Assembly (NCBI RefSeq): GCF_015356755.1
Contig: NZ_JADFCO010000066.1
Location: forward strand, 62,001-126,000
Reading direction: 5' to 3'
DNA: 64,000 nt
Source: Nonlabens antarcticus
Lineage (GTDB): Bacteria > Bacteroidota > Bacteroidia > Flavobacteriales > Flavobacteriaceae
The first letter of the stretch is position 1. The number at the start of each line of letters is the position of its first letter. A program made the translations under genes and the position numbers. This document shows, piece by piece, positions 1-8,567 of this stretch. The notes below the pieces were generated by a model. The model saw only the letters and a list, made by a program, of their open reading frames with translations, was not told the origin of the DNA and did no database searches.

Positions 1-61
1 ATTTTGGAAATTCTTTTTTCTCAATAAATTCGTCTTGAACGAACTTTACTAAATCAGACAT
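1..61 (-). CDS. rplS: 50S ribosomal protein L19, N-terminal fragment
   Basis: The first 20 codons of a minus-strand gene run off the left edge of the window. They read MSDLVKFVQDEFIEKKEFPK, which matches the start of Bacteroidota ribosomal protein L19 (large subunit, at the 30S-50S interface). The call is supported by trmD upstream on the same strand, since trmD-rplS is a widely conserved pair, although here a small gene separates them. Only the N-terminus is visible, so the rest cannot be checked. Confidence 0.85.
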   Translation of the reverse strand, partial: MSDLVKFVQDEFIEKKEFPK

Positions 62-186
62 CTTGATAATTTAATATGTTAGGTAAATAAACAACATTCA
101 CGTATATCGTCAGAGGTTGATTTTTTACGAGCTGCAAAAATAGGATTATTAATTAATTCTACCAAAGTTTTGAAAAAGATAGATAC

Positions 187-540
187 CTATTGTATAATCA
201 ACTTTTTTACAAAATTGGATCGATTTGTATTTACACGCAAATAATATATTCCTGAGGCAATGGTAGAGACATCAAATATCTGTACTTGTTTATTTAGGCT
301 GCGCTCTGCCTTAAAGACTTGCTTTCCTAAAGAATTGATCACCACTACATTCATGGAGTCGCTTTGTAGATTTGAAAACGAAAGCTTAAGCATGCCGTCC
401 TTAATAGGATTTGCTAGCAAGGTCATTTTCTCTGGTTTTTGCACCACTTGAACCTTCATAGGATTTTTTTCCAGCATAGAAATCGCATTTCCTGTAAATG
501 CGTAAACACTTAAAAATAAAGAGAGTATAAGTATTTTCAT
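187..540 (-). CDS. Secreted miniprotein made almost entirely of a type IX sorting domain
   Basis: This 117-residue protein has an N-terminal signal peptide (about residues 1-19) followed, after roughly 20 residues, by a C-terminal domain of the Por secretion tail type. That domain starts near ANPIKDGMLKLSF, has the middle motif INSLGKQVF, and ends with the typical GIYYLRV and KKLIIQ strands. In known proteins such domains direct outer-membrane passage and surface attachment by the type IX system and sit behind a large cargo. Here there is no cargo. It lies 49 bases downstream of trmD on the same strand and before rplS. It could be a decayed remnant of a larger secreted protein or a genuine small secreted product. 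Confidence 0.75.
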   Translation of the reverse strand: MKILILSLFLSVYAFTGNAISMLEKNPMKVQVVQKPEKMTLLANPIKDGMLKLSFSNLQSDSMNVVVINSLGKQVFKAERSLNKQVQIFDVSTIASGIYYLRVNTNRSNFVKKLIIQ

Positions 541-589
541 AAGTGATTCCTTGTTTGCAAAATTACATTATTAATATGATTTCTGGTTA

Positions 590-1270
590 TTAATAGTCCG
601 TTAAAAGATCTGGTCTTCTACTCTTCGTACGTTCATAGGCCTGTTCTTCACGCCATTTATCAATCGCTGGAAGATTGCCACTTAATAGTATTTCTGGCAC
701 TGTTGTCCCTTTATAATCTGCCGGTCTAGTATATACAGGTGGTGCCAGTAAATCATCCTGAAAACTATCAGTCAACGCACTGGTTTCATCACTGATTACA
801 CCAGGAATCAATCTAATGATCGCATCACATAAAACAGCCGCTCCCAACTCACCACCGCTCAAAACATAATCACCTATAGAAATTTCCTTTGTAACATATA
901 AATCTCTAACTCGCTGATCGACACCTTTATAATGACCGCAAAGAATGATCAGATTTCCTTTAATAGATAGATGGTTAGCCATTCTCTGATTTAATGTTAC
1001 TCCATCTGGAGTCATATAAATAACCTCATCATAATCACGCTCACTTTTCAACTCGGCTATCATTTTATCAATCGGTTCAATCATCATCACCATTCCTGCG
1101 CCGCCACCATATTGATAATCATCAATTTGATTGTATTTATTCAAACCGTATCTTCTTAAATCGTGCATGTGGACTTCTACAATCCCTTTATCTACCGCAC
1201 GCTTTAATATGGACGCCTCAAATGGGCTTTTGATCAATTCTGGCAATACTGTAATAATATCTATTCTCAA
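590..1270 (-). CDS. trmD: tRNA (guanine-37 N1)-methyltransferase TrmD
   Basis: The 226-residue product has the usual length for TrmD, the SPOUT-fold enzyme that methylates N1 of G37 next to the anticodon using S-adenosylmethionine and prevents +1 frameshifting. Family motifs are clear: GGGAGM at residues 55-60, [10 protein letters not shown] at 111-120 and [11 protein letters not shown] at 131-141, the last two forming the knotted SAM site. The start ATG gives the standard [12 protein letters not shown]-terminus. A TACTTTTG promoter element lies 18-25 bases upstream. rplS follows on the same strand after a small secreted-protein gene. Confidence 0.96.
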   Translation of the reverse strand: MRIDIITVLPELIKSPFEASILKRAVDKGIVEVHMHDLRRYGLNKYNQIDDYQYGGGAGMVMMIEPIDKMIAELKSERDYDEVIYMTPDGVTLNQRMANHLSIKGNLIILCGHYKGVDQRVRDLYVTKEISIGDYVLSGGELGAAVLCDAIIRLIPGVISDETSALTDSFQDDLLAPPVYTRPADYKGTTVPEILLSGNLPAIDKWREEQAYERTKSRRPDLLTDY

Positions 1271-1287
1271 GAGTTCTAACTTTAGGA

Positions 1288-1295
1288 CAAAAGTA
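1288..1295 (-). promoter_or_regulatory. Promoter -7 element of trmD
   Basis: On the minus strand this reads TACTTTTG, matching the Bacteroidota -7 consensus TAnnTTTG. It lies 18 bases upstream of the trmD start codon. No clear -33 TTTG box was identified, so the call rests on the -7 match and position. Confidence 0.5.
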
Positions 1296-1526
1296 CTTCT
1301 TCTAAAAACATACCGTAAACTAGTTTAGACTCAATTTACATAACGATAAAAGCACATCATTGCTTTTCACAACTCTTGTTTGACCCAATAAATATTAAAA
1401 AGTTTAAACACCAGCTCTTCTCTCGATTTGTTGATTTGACCTTTTGATTTTCATATGAAACCAGTAGAATATAAATTATCACATAAGAAAATTGAAGTCA
1501 AATTTGAATTGATTTTAGTAAACCTT

Positions 1527-1540
1527 GCTTTCGCGAAAGC
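1527..1540. repeat. Dispersed palindrome copy 1 (intergenic)
   Basis: Exact 14-base palindrome GCTTTCGCGAAAGC, intergenic, 126 bases before the membrane protein gene at 1666. The flanks (CTT and AAC) do not extend the symmetry. Confidence 0.9.
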
Positions 1541-1665
1541 AACTTTATCTTGTTATTTTGCAATCAATTATATGCAACAAGGCACTTTGTATTTTTAAAT
1601 GCCAACTTAAATTTAAGAATCTGGGAAAAACATATATTTGAAACTCTAGTAATACATAATAAGTC

Positions 1666-2100
1666 ATGCACACCGTACAACAGCCTAGCCACAATCTAGA
1701 ATTACTGCGAATTCTCTATATCGTTAAAGCCAGTTTTAATTTCTTAGGGGTTTTGTTTTTTATCGCTTATGCGAGCTTCGGTGCTTTGATGTTCAATTTT
1801 ATGGATGAAATACCTAATGCAAATGGATCCGAAGAATTTCCTTCTCAGCTCAGCTGGATATTTGTAATTATTGGCGTTTTGGGTGCTTTGATTTGTCTGG
1901 TTTTTGCCGTTGTTACATTAATCGCGGCAAAACGCATCAAGGAACGTCGCAATGAAACCTTCATATTTGTAGTAGGTGTCATCAACTGTTTTACTGGAAT
2001 ACTGGGAATAGGATTGGGAGTTTTTACGTTTGTAGAAATGACAAAACCTCACGTAAAAGCATTATTTCAGCCTTCTGTACAGGACAGCACAGAATTCTAA
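1666..2100 (+). CDS. Small integral membrane protein, unknown function
   Basis: The 144-residue product shows three or four hydrophobic stretches, at about residues 18-45, 65-88 and 97-120, with short polar loops such as KRIKERRNE near residue 90. I do not recognise a family; it loosely resembles small DUF4870- or CPBP-free four-helix membrane proteins that Bacteroidota encode in number. It stands alone, convergent with the DUF1569-like gene that ends two bases later on the other strand. No function can be inferred from the neighbours. Confidence 0.65.
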   Translation: MHTVQQPSHNLELLRILYIVKASFNFLGVLFFIAYASFGALMFNFMDEIPNANGSEEFPSQLSWIFVIIGVLGALICLVFAVVTLIAAKRIKERRNETFIFVVGVINCFTGILGIGLGVFTFVEMTKPHVKALFQPSVQDSTEF

Positions 2101-2101
2101 A

Positions 2102-2575
2102 CTAGGTACCCTTTATAATATCCCGCATTATTTTCAAATGGTGGTTCGTGTGAATTCCTAAAAATTTCACCGTTTCATCACGCTTCAATGATCCAAAAAG
2201 CGGATGCCTAAAATGCGCCCATTCTGGCAATTCATGAATGGAGTTGACCCGAGCGTAAGCTTCTTCTCCTCGACTTTTAATTTCTTCTATGGAAAGATGA
2301 TTTTCATCTGGAACCACATTTTTAGGTGATACTCCTTTTCCTCTGGGAATCCATTTAAAGGTCATAATCACCCATTTTATGATAGAAGTTTTAGGCTTGT
2401 AGTCCTCTTTTTTAGAAAGACGTAACATTTCTGGTACTCCTTCCAGTATTCTGTAGCTGTGATCAACGTGCCAGTAAATTCCTTCTTTTGAAACTTCTAG
2501 ATTTGTGATGTTTCCCAACTTTAAATAGGATTCAAGCTCGTTAAATTCCTCTTGTAATGGATTTTTCATAGACAT
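2102..2575 (-). CDS. DUF1569/DinB-like putative metal-binding protein
   Basis: The 157-residue soluble protein carries the features of the DUF1569 branch of the DinB four-helix fold: a histidine in helix 2 (WHVDHSYRIL), and a C-terminal HPLFGSLKRDETVKFLGIH-like segment followed by THHLK-type histidines. In DinB folds three spaced histidines bind a divalent metal, and thiol or stress roles are suggested but usually unproven. It lies 8 bases downstream of the GreA-like gene on the same strand, so the two are probably co-transcribed. The specific substrate is unknown. Confidence 0.6.
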   Translation of the reverse strand: MSMKNPLQEEFNELESYLKLGNITNLEVSKEGIYWHVDHSYRILEGVPEMLRLSKKEDYKPKTSIIKWVIMTFKWIPRGKGVSPKNVVPDENHLSIEEIKSRGEEAYARVNSIHELPEWAHFRHPLFGSLKRDETVKFLGIHTNHHLKIMRDIIKGT

Positions 2576-2583
2576 CTTTGTTT

Positions 2584-3051
2584 CTAAAGTATGTTTTCTA
2601 TTATAGAATTCTTACCGTTAAATATAATGGGGTCCCCTTTTCTTTTCCCTTTTAGAGATTTGCCCAGTGGTGATTCTAGCGATAGTACAAAAACCTCTTG
2701 TTTGTTCATTGTGACTTTCCCGATACCTACCGCAAGATAAAAAAAGCCCAAATCTGATTTGATAAGTGCTCCCTTATCGGCAGCAATCATCACCTTTTCC
2801 GGATCGATGGACTTTAAGTGGTTCATACGTCCTTTAGCCTCTGCTTGCTGGCGTCTGTATAATTCTTCTTGGTTCTGGATCATTGCCATTCCAGTTTCAT
2901 ATTTGTCACCAGCGCTGCTTTTGGTTTCACTATTTTTTGCCTCCATCAATTGGTCCAGACTTGACTGGATGGTATCCAGTTGTGCTTGAACTAGATCTAT
3001 ACAATGCTGGTGAATTTGTGATTTCAAAGAAAGAAGGGTGTCGATGCTCAT
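2584..3051 (-). CDS. GreA/GreB C-terminal-domain-like protein
   Basis: This 155-residue protein begins with a long predicted coiled coil (about residues 1-75, including SSAGDKYETGMAMIQNQEEL). It ends with a small domain whose SPLGKSLKGKRKGD segment resembles the SPxxxALxGKxxGD core of the GreA/GreB C-terminal domain. That suggests a factor that might act at the RNA polymerase secondary channel, but the N-terminal acidic tip of true Gre factors cannot be confirmed. Homologues are often mislabelled as 3-oxoacyl-ACP synthase; nothing here supports that name. It lies just upstream of the DUF1569-like gene and just downstream of the fasciclin lipoprotein gene. Confidence 0.5.
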   Translation of the reverse strand: MSIDTLLSLKSQIHQHCIDLVQAQLDTIQSSLDQLMEAKNSETKSSAGDKYETGMAMIQNQEELYRRQQAEAKGRMNHLKSIDPEKVMIAADKGALIKSDLGFFYLAVGIGKVTMNKQEVFVLSLESPLGKSLKGKRKGDPIIFNGKNSIIENIL

Positions 3052-3052
3052 T

Positions 3053-4015
3053 TTAATTTTGCCGAAGTACGAAATCCAGCGAGTGGATCACGCCGTTAAA
3101 TGCGGTAATGTTTGTCGCGGTAATATTAGAACGGGTTCCAGTTCCATCAAGAATCGTAAATCCAGCACTGGTATTTAAAACAAAAGTCCCAGTTCCCAGC
3201 GGGTTGATAATAGCACCATCCACAAAATCTTCCAGTCGCAAACGCTGCTCGCCTATCACGTGATAGAGCAACTTATCATCAAAATTACTTTGATTTAAAA
3301 TATCTTGAAGGTTGTCTAGATTGTCATCAGGATCAGAAGCAATTAATGCTGTAAAAGCAGCATTACTAGGAGCAAAAACCGTAAACGGAGCTGAGGCATC
3401 CGTATTGTTCTCTAAAGTTATGGTGAGACCTTCTTGATTGAGTGCCGTTAAAAGGTTTGAATAATTAGGATTTGCAGCAATCAATGTGATCACACTAGGT
3501 AAATCCAGTACATTGTTGACCACATGAACTACACCATTGCTTACTTTATTATCAGCTAGGGTTACAATAGCCTCATTATTTAATTTGAAGACTCCATCCA
3601 TATTTGAAACAAATACGTCCATTTGGGAAGAGTTTATAGAAGCTTGTGTCTTGTAATATTGGGAGTTGTATTGATCTGCAGTTCGCACATCAGATTGAAT
3701 GTGATATAGAACTATGGTACGTAATAACTCTTCAGGAATGGCGCTGACGCTCCCGTAATTATTAGCGGCAAGAAAAGTATTAAATGCTTGGTCTGTAGGA
3801 GCAAAAGTGGTCAGGTTACCAGAGTTATCTAACGTTTGATCCAACTTTGTTATGGACAGCGCCTCTATAAAAATGACGTGATTTGTACGGTCCTCTAGAA
3901 AGTCCAGGGCTGTCGGGCCATTAATGACATTCATGTTGTCGTCATCGTCCACACAACCTAAAACAGTTGAGGCACATACAAAAATCAGTAAAAAGCGATA
4001 TAAAAATATCTTCAT
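3053..4015 (-). CDS. Lipoprotein with two fasciclin (FAS1) domains
   Basis: From the chosen start (MKIFLYRFLL) the protein has 320 residues with a lipoprotein signal peptide ending in STVLGC. An acidic DDDD stretch follows, often seen in surface-exposed lipoproteins of this phylum. Two FAS1 repeats follow, each with the hallmark LTTFAPTDQAFN or FTVFAPSNAAF strand and a later VLYHIQS or LLYHVIGEQ strand. FAS1 domains mediate adhesion or polysaccharide and protein contacts. An in-frame ATG 19 codons upstream would place an unsuitable leader before the signal peptide, so the downstream start is preferred. Confidence 0.85.
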   Translation of the reverse strand: MKIFLYRFLLIFVCASTVLGCVDDDDNMNVINGPTALDFLEDRTNHVIFIEALSITKLDQTLDNSGNLTTFAPTDQAFNTFLAANNYGSVSAIPEELLRTIVLYHIQSDVRTADQYNSQYYKTQASINSSQMDVFVSNMDGVFKLNNEAIVTLADNKVSNGVVHVVNNVLDLPSVITLIAANPNYSNLLTALNQEGLTITLENNTDASAPFTVFAPSNAAFTALIASDPDDNLDNLQDILNQSNFDDKLLYHVIGEQRLRLEDFVDGAIINPLGTGTFVLNTSAGFTILDGTGTRSNITATNITAFNGVIHSLDFVLRQN

Positions 4016-4170
4016 GGGTAACCTATGTTTATGTACGCAAAATAACGAATCATTAAATAGCCTATTGCACAAGCAAGACCTAAAAAGAGGTTTAATGTAT
4101 GCATAGACAATAATATACTAGATATAGGCAAATAGAATATGGACGAGTTCGCCATCCATAGGATCTGCCG

Positions 4171-4178
4171 TATTTTTG
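4171..4178 (+). promoter_or_regulatory. Promoter -7 element of mnmA
   Basis: TATTTTTG matches the TAnnTTTG consensus and ends only 4 bases before the mnmA ATG. If used, transcription would start at or next to the start codon, giving a leaderless or nearly leaderless mRNA. Confidence 0.5.
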
Positions 4179-4182
4179 CAAC

Positions 4183-5361
4183 ATGGCAAAAGTAGTAGTA
4201 GGGCTTTCAGGTGGTGTAGATTCCAGCGTCGCCGCACATTTATTGAAGGAGCAGGGCCACGAGGTCATCGGTCTGTTTATGAAAAACTGGCATGATGATA
4301 CCGTTACCATTAGTGATGAATGCCCGTGGTTAGAGGATTCTAACGATGCGATGCTTGTTGCAGATAAGTTGGGAATTCCATTCCAGTCGGTAGATTTAAG
4401 TGAAGAATATAAGGAGCGTATCGTTAACTATATGTTTGATGAATATGCTCGTGGTCGTACCCCTAATCCTGATGTGCTGTGTAATCGCGAGATTAAGTTT
4501 GATGTGTTTATGGACATCGCAATTGACCTGGGAGCTGACTTTGTCGCGACGGGTCACTATTGCCAAAAAACCACAACGAGAGAAAATGGTGTTGAGATCC
4601 ATCACCTGATTGCTGGAGCAGATTCTGGAAAAGATCAAAGCTATTTTTTATGCCAGGTGTCACAAGAACAACTTGCCAAAACTCTTTTTCCCATAGGTCA
4701 TCTGCAAAAATCTAAAGTCCGGGAGATTGCGGCGAGCCAGGACCTTATTACCGCTGGAAAAAAGGACAGTCAAGGCTTGTGCTTTATCGGTAAGGTAAGG
4801 TTGCCAGATTTTTTACAACAGCAACTCAAGCCCAAAACTGGAAATATAATTGAGATTCCGTCGGAATTGAGTGTTTCAAGAATGAAGGAATTGAGTAATG
4901 ATGATGAGGCGGTTTCGCTTTCGCGAAAGCGAACTTATCAAGAATCAGAGGGAACTTTAAAAGGACAGCATCAAGGAGCGCATTTTTTCACGCGAGGGCA
5001 GCGTCGTGGGCTTCATGTAGGTGGAACGCCAGAGCCTCTATTTGTTATAGAAACTGATGTGGAATCAAATACAATTTATGTGGGGCAGGGAAAGATGCAC
5101 GCTGGTTTATACCGTCGCGGACTATATATAAAACCCGAAGAAACGCACTGGATTCGCACCGATTTAAGGTTAGAAGATGGGGAAACCATGGAGGTTATGG
5201 GTCGTATCAGATACCGTCAGAAATTAGAGAAAGCAACACTTGTGCAGCGTACAGAGGGGCTTTACATGATTTTTGATGATCCGCAGAGTGCTATATCGCC
5301 TGGTCAATTTGCCGCTTGGTATCAAAATGAAGAGTGTTTGGGATCTGGTGTAATTGCTTAA
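4183..5361 (+). CDS. mnmA: tRNA-specific 2-thiouridylase MnmA
   Basis: MnmA makes the 2-thio group of wobble uridine 34 in tRNA Lys, Glu and Gln. The 392-residue protein has the PP-loop ATP site GLSGGVDSS (residues 7-15), catalytic cysteines Cys100 in [12 protein letters not shown] and Cys200 in DSQGLCFIG, and the later [15 protein letters not shown] segment of the central domain. A copy of the dispersed palindrome encodes LSRKR at residues 246-250, inside a long linker between the catalytic and central domains, so activity should be kept. It heads a plus-strand run into the subtilase gene 9 bases on. Confidence 0.95.
   Translation: MAKVVVGLSGGVDSSVAAHLLKEQGHEVIGLFMKNWHDDTVTISDECPWLEDSNDAMLVADKLGIPFQSVDLSEEYKERIVNYMFDEYARGRTPNPDVLCNREIKFDVFMDIAIDLGADFVATGHYCQKTTTRENGVEIHHLIAGADSGKDQSYFLCQVSQEQLAKTLFPIGHLQKSKVREIAASQDLITAGKKDSQGLCFIGKVRLPDFLQQQLKPKTGNIIEIPSELSVSRMKELSNDDEAVSLSRKRTYQESEGTLKGQHQGAHFFTRGQRRGLHVGGTPEPLFVIETDVESNTIYVGQGKMHAGLYRRGLYIKPEETHWIRTDLRLEDGETMEVMGRIRYRQKLEKATLVQRTEGLYMIFDDPQSAISPGQFAAWYQNEECLGSGVIA
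4917..4930. repeat. Dispersed palindrome copy 2 (inside mnmA)
   Basis: Exact GCTTTCGCGAAAGC; symmetry extends to TTCGC and GCGAA. It is read as LSRKR at residues 246-250 of MnmA, in a linker. Confidence 0.9.
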
Positions 5362-5370
5362 ATTGCTGGA

Positions 5371-6960
5371 ATGAAGACCTTTATTATAAGCGTGTTTGTT
5401 CTATTATTTTCTGCGAGTCTTGTCGCTCAGGATTTAAATGCCATTGTTTATTTTAAGGATAAACCCAACATTGACTTCTCAATTTCAAATCCATCCACGA
5501 TTCTCACGCAACGAGCGCTGGAGCGAAAACGAAGACATAAAATCGCTGTCGATGAGCGGGATGTGCCAGTGAATCAGCAGTATGTAAACGATTTAAAAAA
5601 TAGATTTGGAATCGATTATAGAACCCAGTCTAAATGGTTCAATTGTGCGCATGTGATAGGTTCGTACCAGAATATTCAGAATCTAAAATCACTCAGTTAC
5701 GTGAAAGAGGTCGTTTATGCAGATCCCTCCAAAAGTTCTTATGTAAAGCAAGAGAATAAATTTAGTGAAGATATCTCGCTGCCTGTAAATTATGGAAATG
5801 CCAGAAATCAGATCGAAATGATAAGTCTGGATAAATTGCACAACCAGGGAAATACGGGAAAAGGAATATATATCGCATTAACTGATAGCGGCTTTCCTAA
5901 TGTAAATACCAATACTGCGTTCATTACGGCAAGAGCAGAGAACAGGATACTAGGAGGCTATGATTTTGTGGCTGGTGACAATAGTATATATGAGGATAAT
6001 TTCCACGGTGCACGAGTGTTGAGCATCCTTGCAGGACAAGTTGAATCGACGCAAGGAACTTATATCGGAAGTGCTCCAGATGCCAGTTATTATCTATTCC
6101 GTACGGAAGATGTTAGGTCAGAAACTCCAGTAGAAATGAGTTATTGGGTTGCCGCAGCAGAGCGTGCAGATTCGCTAGGCGTGGATGTTATTAATGTTTC
6201 GTTAGGATATTTAGATTTTGATAATGAGGATGAAAGCTTGTCTTATAAAGATATGGACGGTTCATCTTTCATTTCGAGAGGAGCTACTATCGCAACCGAA
6301 AAAGGTATGTTGATTGTGACTAGTGCGGGAAACTCAGGAAGAAGCAGTGAGCATCCATGGATTGCAGCACCCGCAGATGCAAAAGGAGTTTTCGCCGTAG
6401 GAGCCGTAATGATTAATGGAGATAAGTCTAGCTTTTCTAGCATCGGGCCTACTTGGGATAATCGCATCCGACCCAGTGTAGTTGCCCAAGGCTCTGATAC
6501 ACAATTAATTTCCGAATTTGGCCAATTAGAAGCTGGTAACGGCACAAGTTACAGCGGTCCAATCATTGCCGGTGCCATGGCTTGTTTTATTCAGGCATTT
6601 CCTAATTTATCTGTAGAAGAATTGATCAGCACGATTCAAAACAGTAGCTCGCAAGCTTCAAACCCTGATAATCTTAGGGGCTATGGTATTCCCGATTTTG
6701 GTAAGGCATTCCAGATGATTTCTAGTTCTCAGGTTAGTATTCCTGATGATTTTACATATTATGTCAAGGATAAAAAATTGAATCTCAACATTCCGCTGGG
6801 CCGAAATAAAACTCAGTTTCAGCTATTTAATTTACAGGGACAAGTGTTACTCGAATTAAAATTATCTGAGACTGAAAATATAGATCTATCTATATTCCCT
6901 AACGGAATTTATATCTTTCGATTTGAAGATGAATCCAGAGGTTATAAAATTGCTTTTTAA
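5371..6960 (+). CDS. Secreted subtilisin-like serine protease (S8) with type IX sorting domain
   Basis: The 529-residue protein begins with a signal peptide cleaved near residue 20 (SLVAQ). A propeptide-like region runs to about residue 150. The S8 catalytic triad is visible as Asp172 (TDSG), His212 (NFHGARV) and Ser393 (GTSYSGP), with the oxyanion Asn321 in SAGNSG. Residues from about 455 form a Por secretion tail (QLFNLQGQVL and NGIYIFRF), so export through the type IX system and surface display or release are expected. It sits 9 bases after mnmA and directly abuts the next gene, so the three may be one transcript although the functions are unrelated. Confidence 0.92.
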   Translation: MKTFIISVFVLLFSASLVAQDLNAIVYFKDKPNIDFSISNPSTILTQRALERKRRHKIAVDERDVPVNQQYVNDLKNRFGIDYRTQSKWFNCAHVIGSYQNIQNLKSLSYVKEVVYADPSKSSYVKQENKFSEDISLPVNYGNARNQIEMISLDKLHNQGNTGKGIYIALTDSGFPNVNTNTAFITARAENRILGGYDFVAGDNSIYEDNFHGARVLSILAGQVESTQGTYIGSAPDASYYLFRTEDVRSETPVEMSYWVAAAERADSLGVDVINVSLGYLDFDNEDESLSYKDMDGSSFISRGATIATEKGMLIVTSAGNSGRSSEHPWIAAPADAKGVFAVGAVMINGDKSSFSSIGPTWDNRIRPSVVAQGSDTQLISEFGQLEAGNGTSYSGPIIAGAMACFIQAFPNLSVEELISTIQNSSSQASNPDNLRGYGIPDFGKAFQMISSSQVSIPDDFTYYVKDKKLNLNIPLGRNKTQFQLFNLQGQVLLELKLSETENIDLSIFPNGIYIFRFEDESRGYKIAF

Positions 6961-7914
6961 ATGAAAAACAGAATCACCCAACTTTTTAATATCAAATATC
7001 CCATCATTCAAGGTGGGATGGTATGGGCTAGCGGCTGGAAACTGGCAAGTGCTGTTAGTAATGCGGGTGGCTTAGGCCTTATAGGTGCAGGCTCCATGTA
7101 TCCTGAGGTTTTGCGGGAGCATATTCAAAAATGTAAGTCGGCTACAGACAAACCTTATGGAGTCAATGTCCCGTTGCTTTATTCAGATCTGGATGAGATC
7201 CTGGATATTATTATAGAAGAAAAAGTTCCTATCGTTTTTACCAGCGCAGGAAATCCTAAAAGTTACACGCCACAATTAAAAGCTGCTGGAATCACCGTCG
7301 TTCACGTGGTGAGCTCGGTGAAGTTTGCCTTGAAATCACAGGAGGCCGGCGTCGATGCTGTGGTAGCAGAAGGTTTTGAAGCCGGTGGTCACAACGGCCG
7401 CGAGGAATCCACGACCTTAACTTTGATCCCGCAAGTGGCACAAGCGATCGACATTCCATTAATAGCAGCGGGTGGTATTGCCACAGGTCGTGCTATGCTT
7501 GCTGCAATGACGCTGGGAGCAGATGGCGTGCAAGTAGGAAGCAGATTTGTCTGTACTCCAGAAGCGAGCAGCCACATCAATTTTAAAAATGCGATTGTAG
7601 AAGCTGGAGAAGGCGACACGCATTTGACGTTTAAGGAACTCGCGCCAGTGCGCATGATGCGCAATAAGTTCTGGAATCAGGTGCAGGAATTATATCAACA
7701 GTCCCCATCAAAGGAAGATCTTACTAAGTTGCTGGGCAGAGCCAGAGCAAAAAAAGGAATGTTTGAAGGCGATATGGACGAGGGCGAACTCGAGATAGGA
7801 CAAGTTTCTGGACTGATAAAAGACATTATTCCAGCAGCACAAGTGGTGGCGGATATGGTAGCCGAGTATGAAGCAGCCAGAAAAGAGATGATCGATAAAT
7901 CGCTACATGGCTAG
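6961..7914 (+). CDS. Nitronate monooxygenase / FabK-like flavoprotein
   Basis: The 317-residue TIM-barrel FMN enzyme shows the family pattern: KYPIIQGGMVWAS at the N-terminus, VVAEGFEAGGHNGRE in the middle with the active-site His, and IAAGGIATGRAMLAAMTLGADGVQVGSRF binding the FMN phosphate. Members either oxidise alkyl nitronates or reduce enoyl-ACP (FabK type); sequence alone does not decide between these. The start ATG follows the subtilase stop codon without a gap, and its end overlaps the next gene by 8 bases, which indicates translational coupling. Confidence 0.85.
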   Translation: MKNRITQLFNIKYPIIQGGMVWASGWKLASAVSNAGGLGLIGAGSMYPEVLREHIQKCKSATDKPYGVNVPLLYSDLDEILDIIIEEKVPIVFTSAGNPKSYTPQLKAAGITVVHVVSSVKFALKSQEAGVDAVVAEGFEAGGHNGREESTTLTLIPQVAQAIDIPLIAAGGIATGRAMLAAMTLGADGVQVGSRFVCTPEASSHINFKNAIVEAGEGDTHLTFKELAPVRMMRNKFWNQVQELYQQSPSKEDLTKLLGRARAKKGMFEGDMDEGELEIGQVSGLIKDIIPAAQVVADMVAEYEAARKEMIDKSLHG

Positions 7915-8545
7915 AGCTCAAACCGCGCTAGAAGAACGCTGGAATGTAATTACTCACGGCTTTGGTTTTTTAGTGTTTCTAATCGCAAGTTATTTTTTGC
8001 TCAAACAAGCTGTCGAAAGTACGGCACAATATGCATTGATTGCCATTATCATTTACTGCATATCCCAATTATTTCTATACGCTGCATCTACCTCATATCA
8101 TTACGCAAAACCAGAAAAGATCAAATGGGCCTTGCGCAAGATGGATCACATTTCCATCTATTTCTCTATTGCGGCAACTTACACTCCGGTATGTTTAATC
8201 AGTCTGGAAGATAGCAGCGGCTGGACCATACTTGCTGTTGTATGGGGAATTGCATTATTCGGGACGGTTTGGAAACTGTTCTTTACCGGAAAATTTGAGG
8301 CGTTTTCCAGCGTTTTATATTTGGTAATGGGTTACATGGTAGTTCTGGATCTCGATTCTTTATTGGCTGCTTTTAACAATGCAGAATTGGGGTGGCTTAT
8401 CGCAGGTGGTGTTTTCTTTTCTCTAGGAATTATTTTTTACTCTTGGAGCAGGCTTTATTTCAACCACGTGATTTGGCATTTATTTGTTTTGGGTGGTAGT
8501 TTGAGCCATTTGGTAATGGTCTGGATGGTGTTAAATAATAATTGA
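7907..8545 (+). CDS. HlyIII/PAQR-family membrane protein
   Basis: This 212-residue protein has about seven membrane helices and the typical HlyIII signatures: NVITHGFGF near the N-terminus, STSYHYAKPEKIKWALRKMDH with conserved Ser, His and Asp residues, and a C-terminal HVIWHLFVLGGSLSH helix. The conserved Asp and His residues form a zinc site in the related adiponectin receptors. Bacterial members (TrhA type) affect membrane fluidity; the haemolysin name is historical. It overlaps the preceding flavoenzyme gene by 8 bases. Confidence 0.88.
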   Translation: MARAQTALEERWNVITHGFGFLVFLIASYFLLKQAVESTAQYALIAIIIYCISQLFLYAASTSYHYAKPEKIKWALRKMDHISIYFSIAATYTPVCLISLEDSSGWTILAVVWGIALFGTVWKLFFTGKFEAFSSVLYLVMGYMVVLDLDSLLAAFNNAELGWLIAGGVFFSLGIIFYSWSRLYFNHVIWHLFVLGGSLSHLVMVWMVLNNN

Positions 8546-8567
8546 TAAACTATCAAGAATAAAGCTT

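Larger units (their letters stand above)
1271..1665. other. Intergenic region between trmD and a small membrane protein gene
   Basis: This 395-base AT-rich gap separates two divergent genes. It holds the trmD promoter element at 1288-1295 (minus strand) and one copy of the dispersed palindrome at 1527-1540. I see no RNA gene and no convincing small coding sequence in it. Confidence 0.6.
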
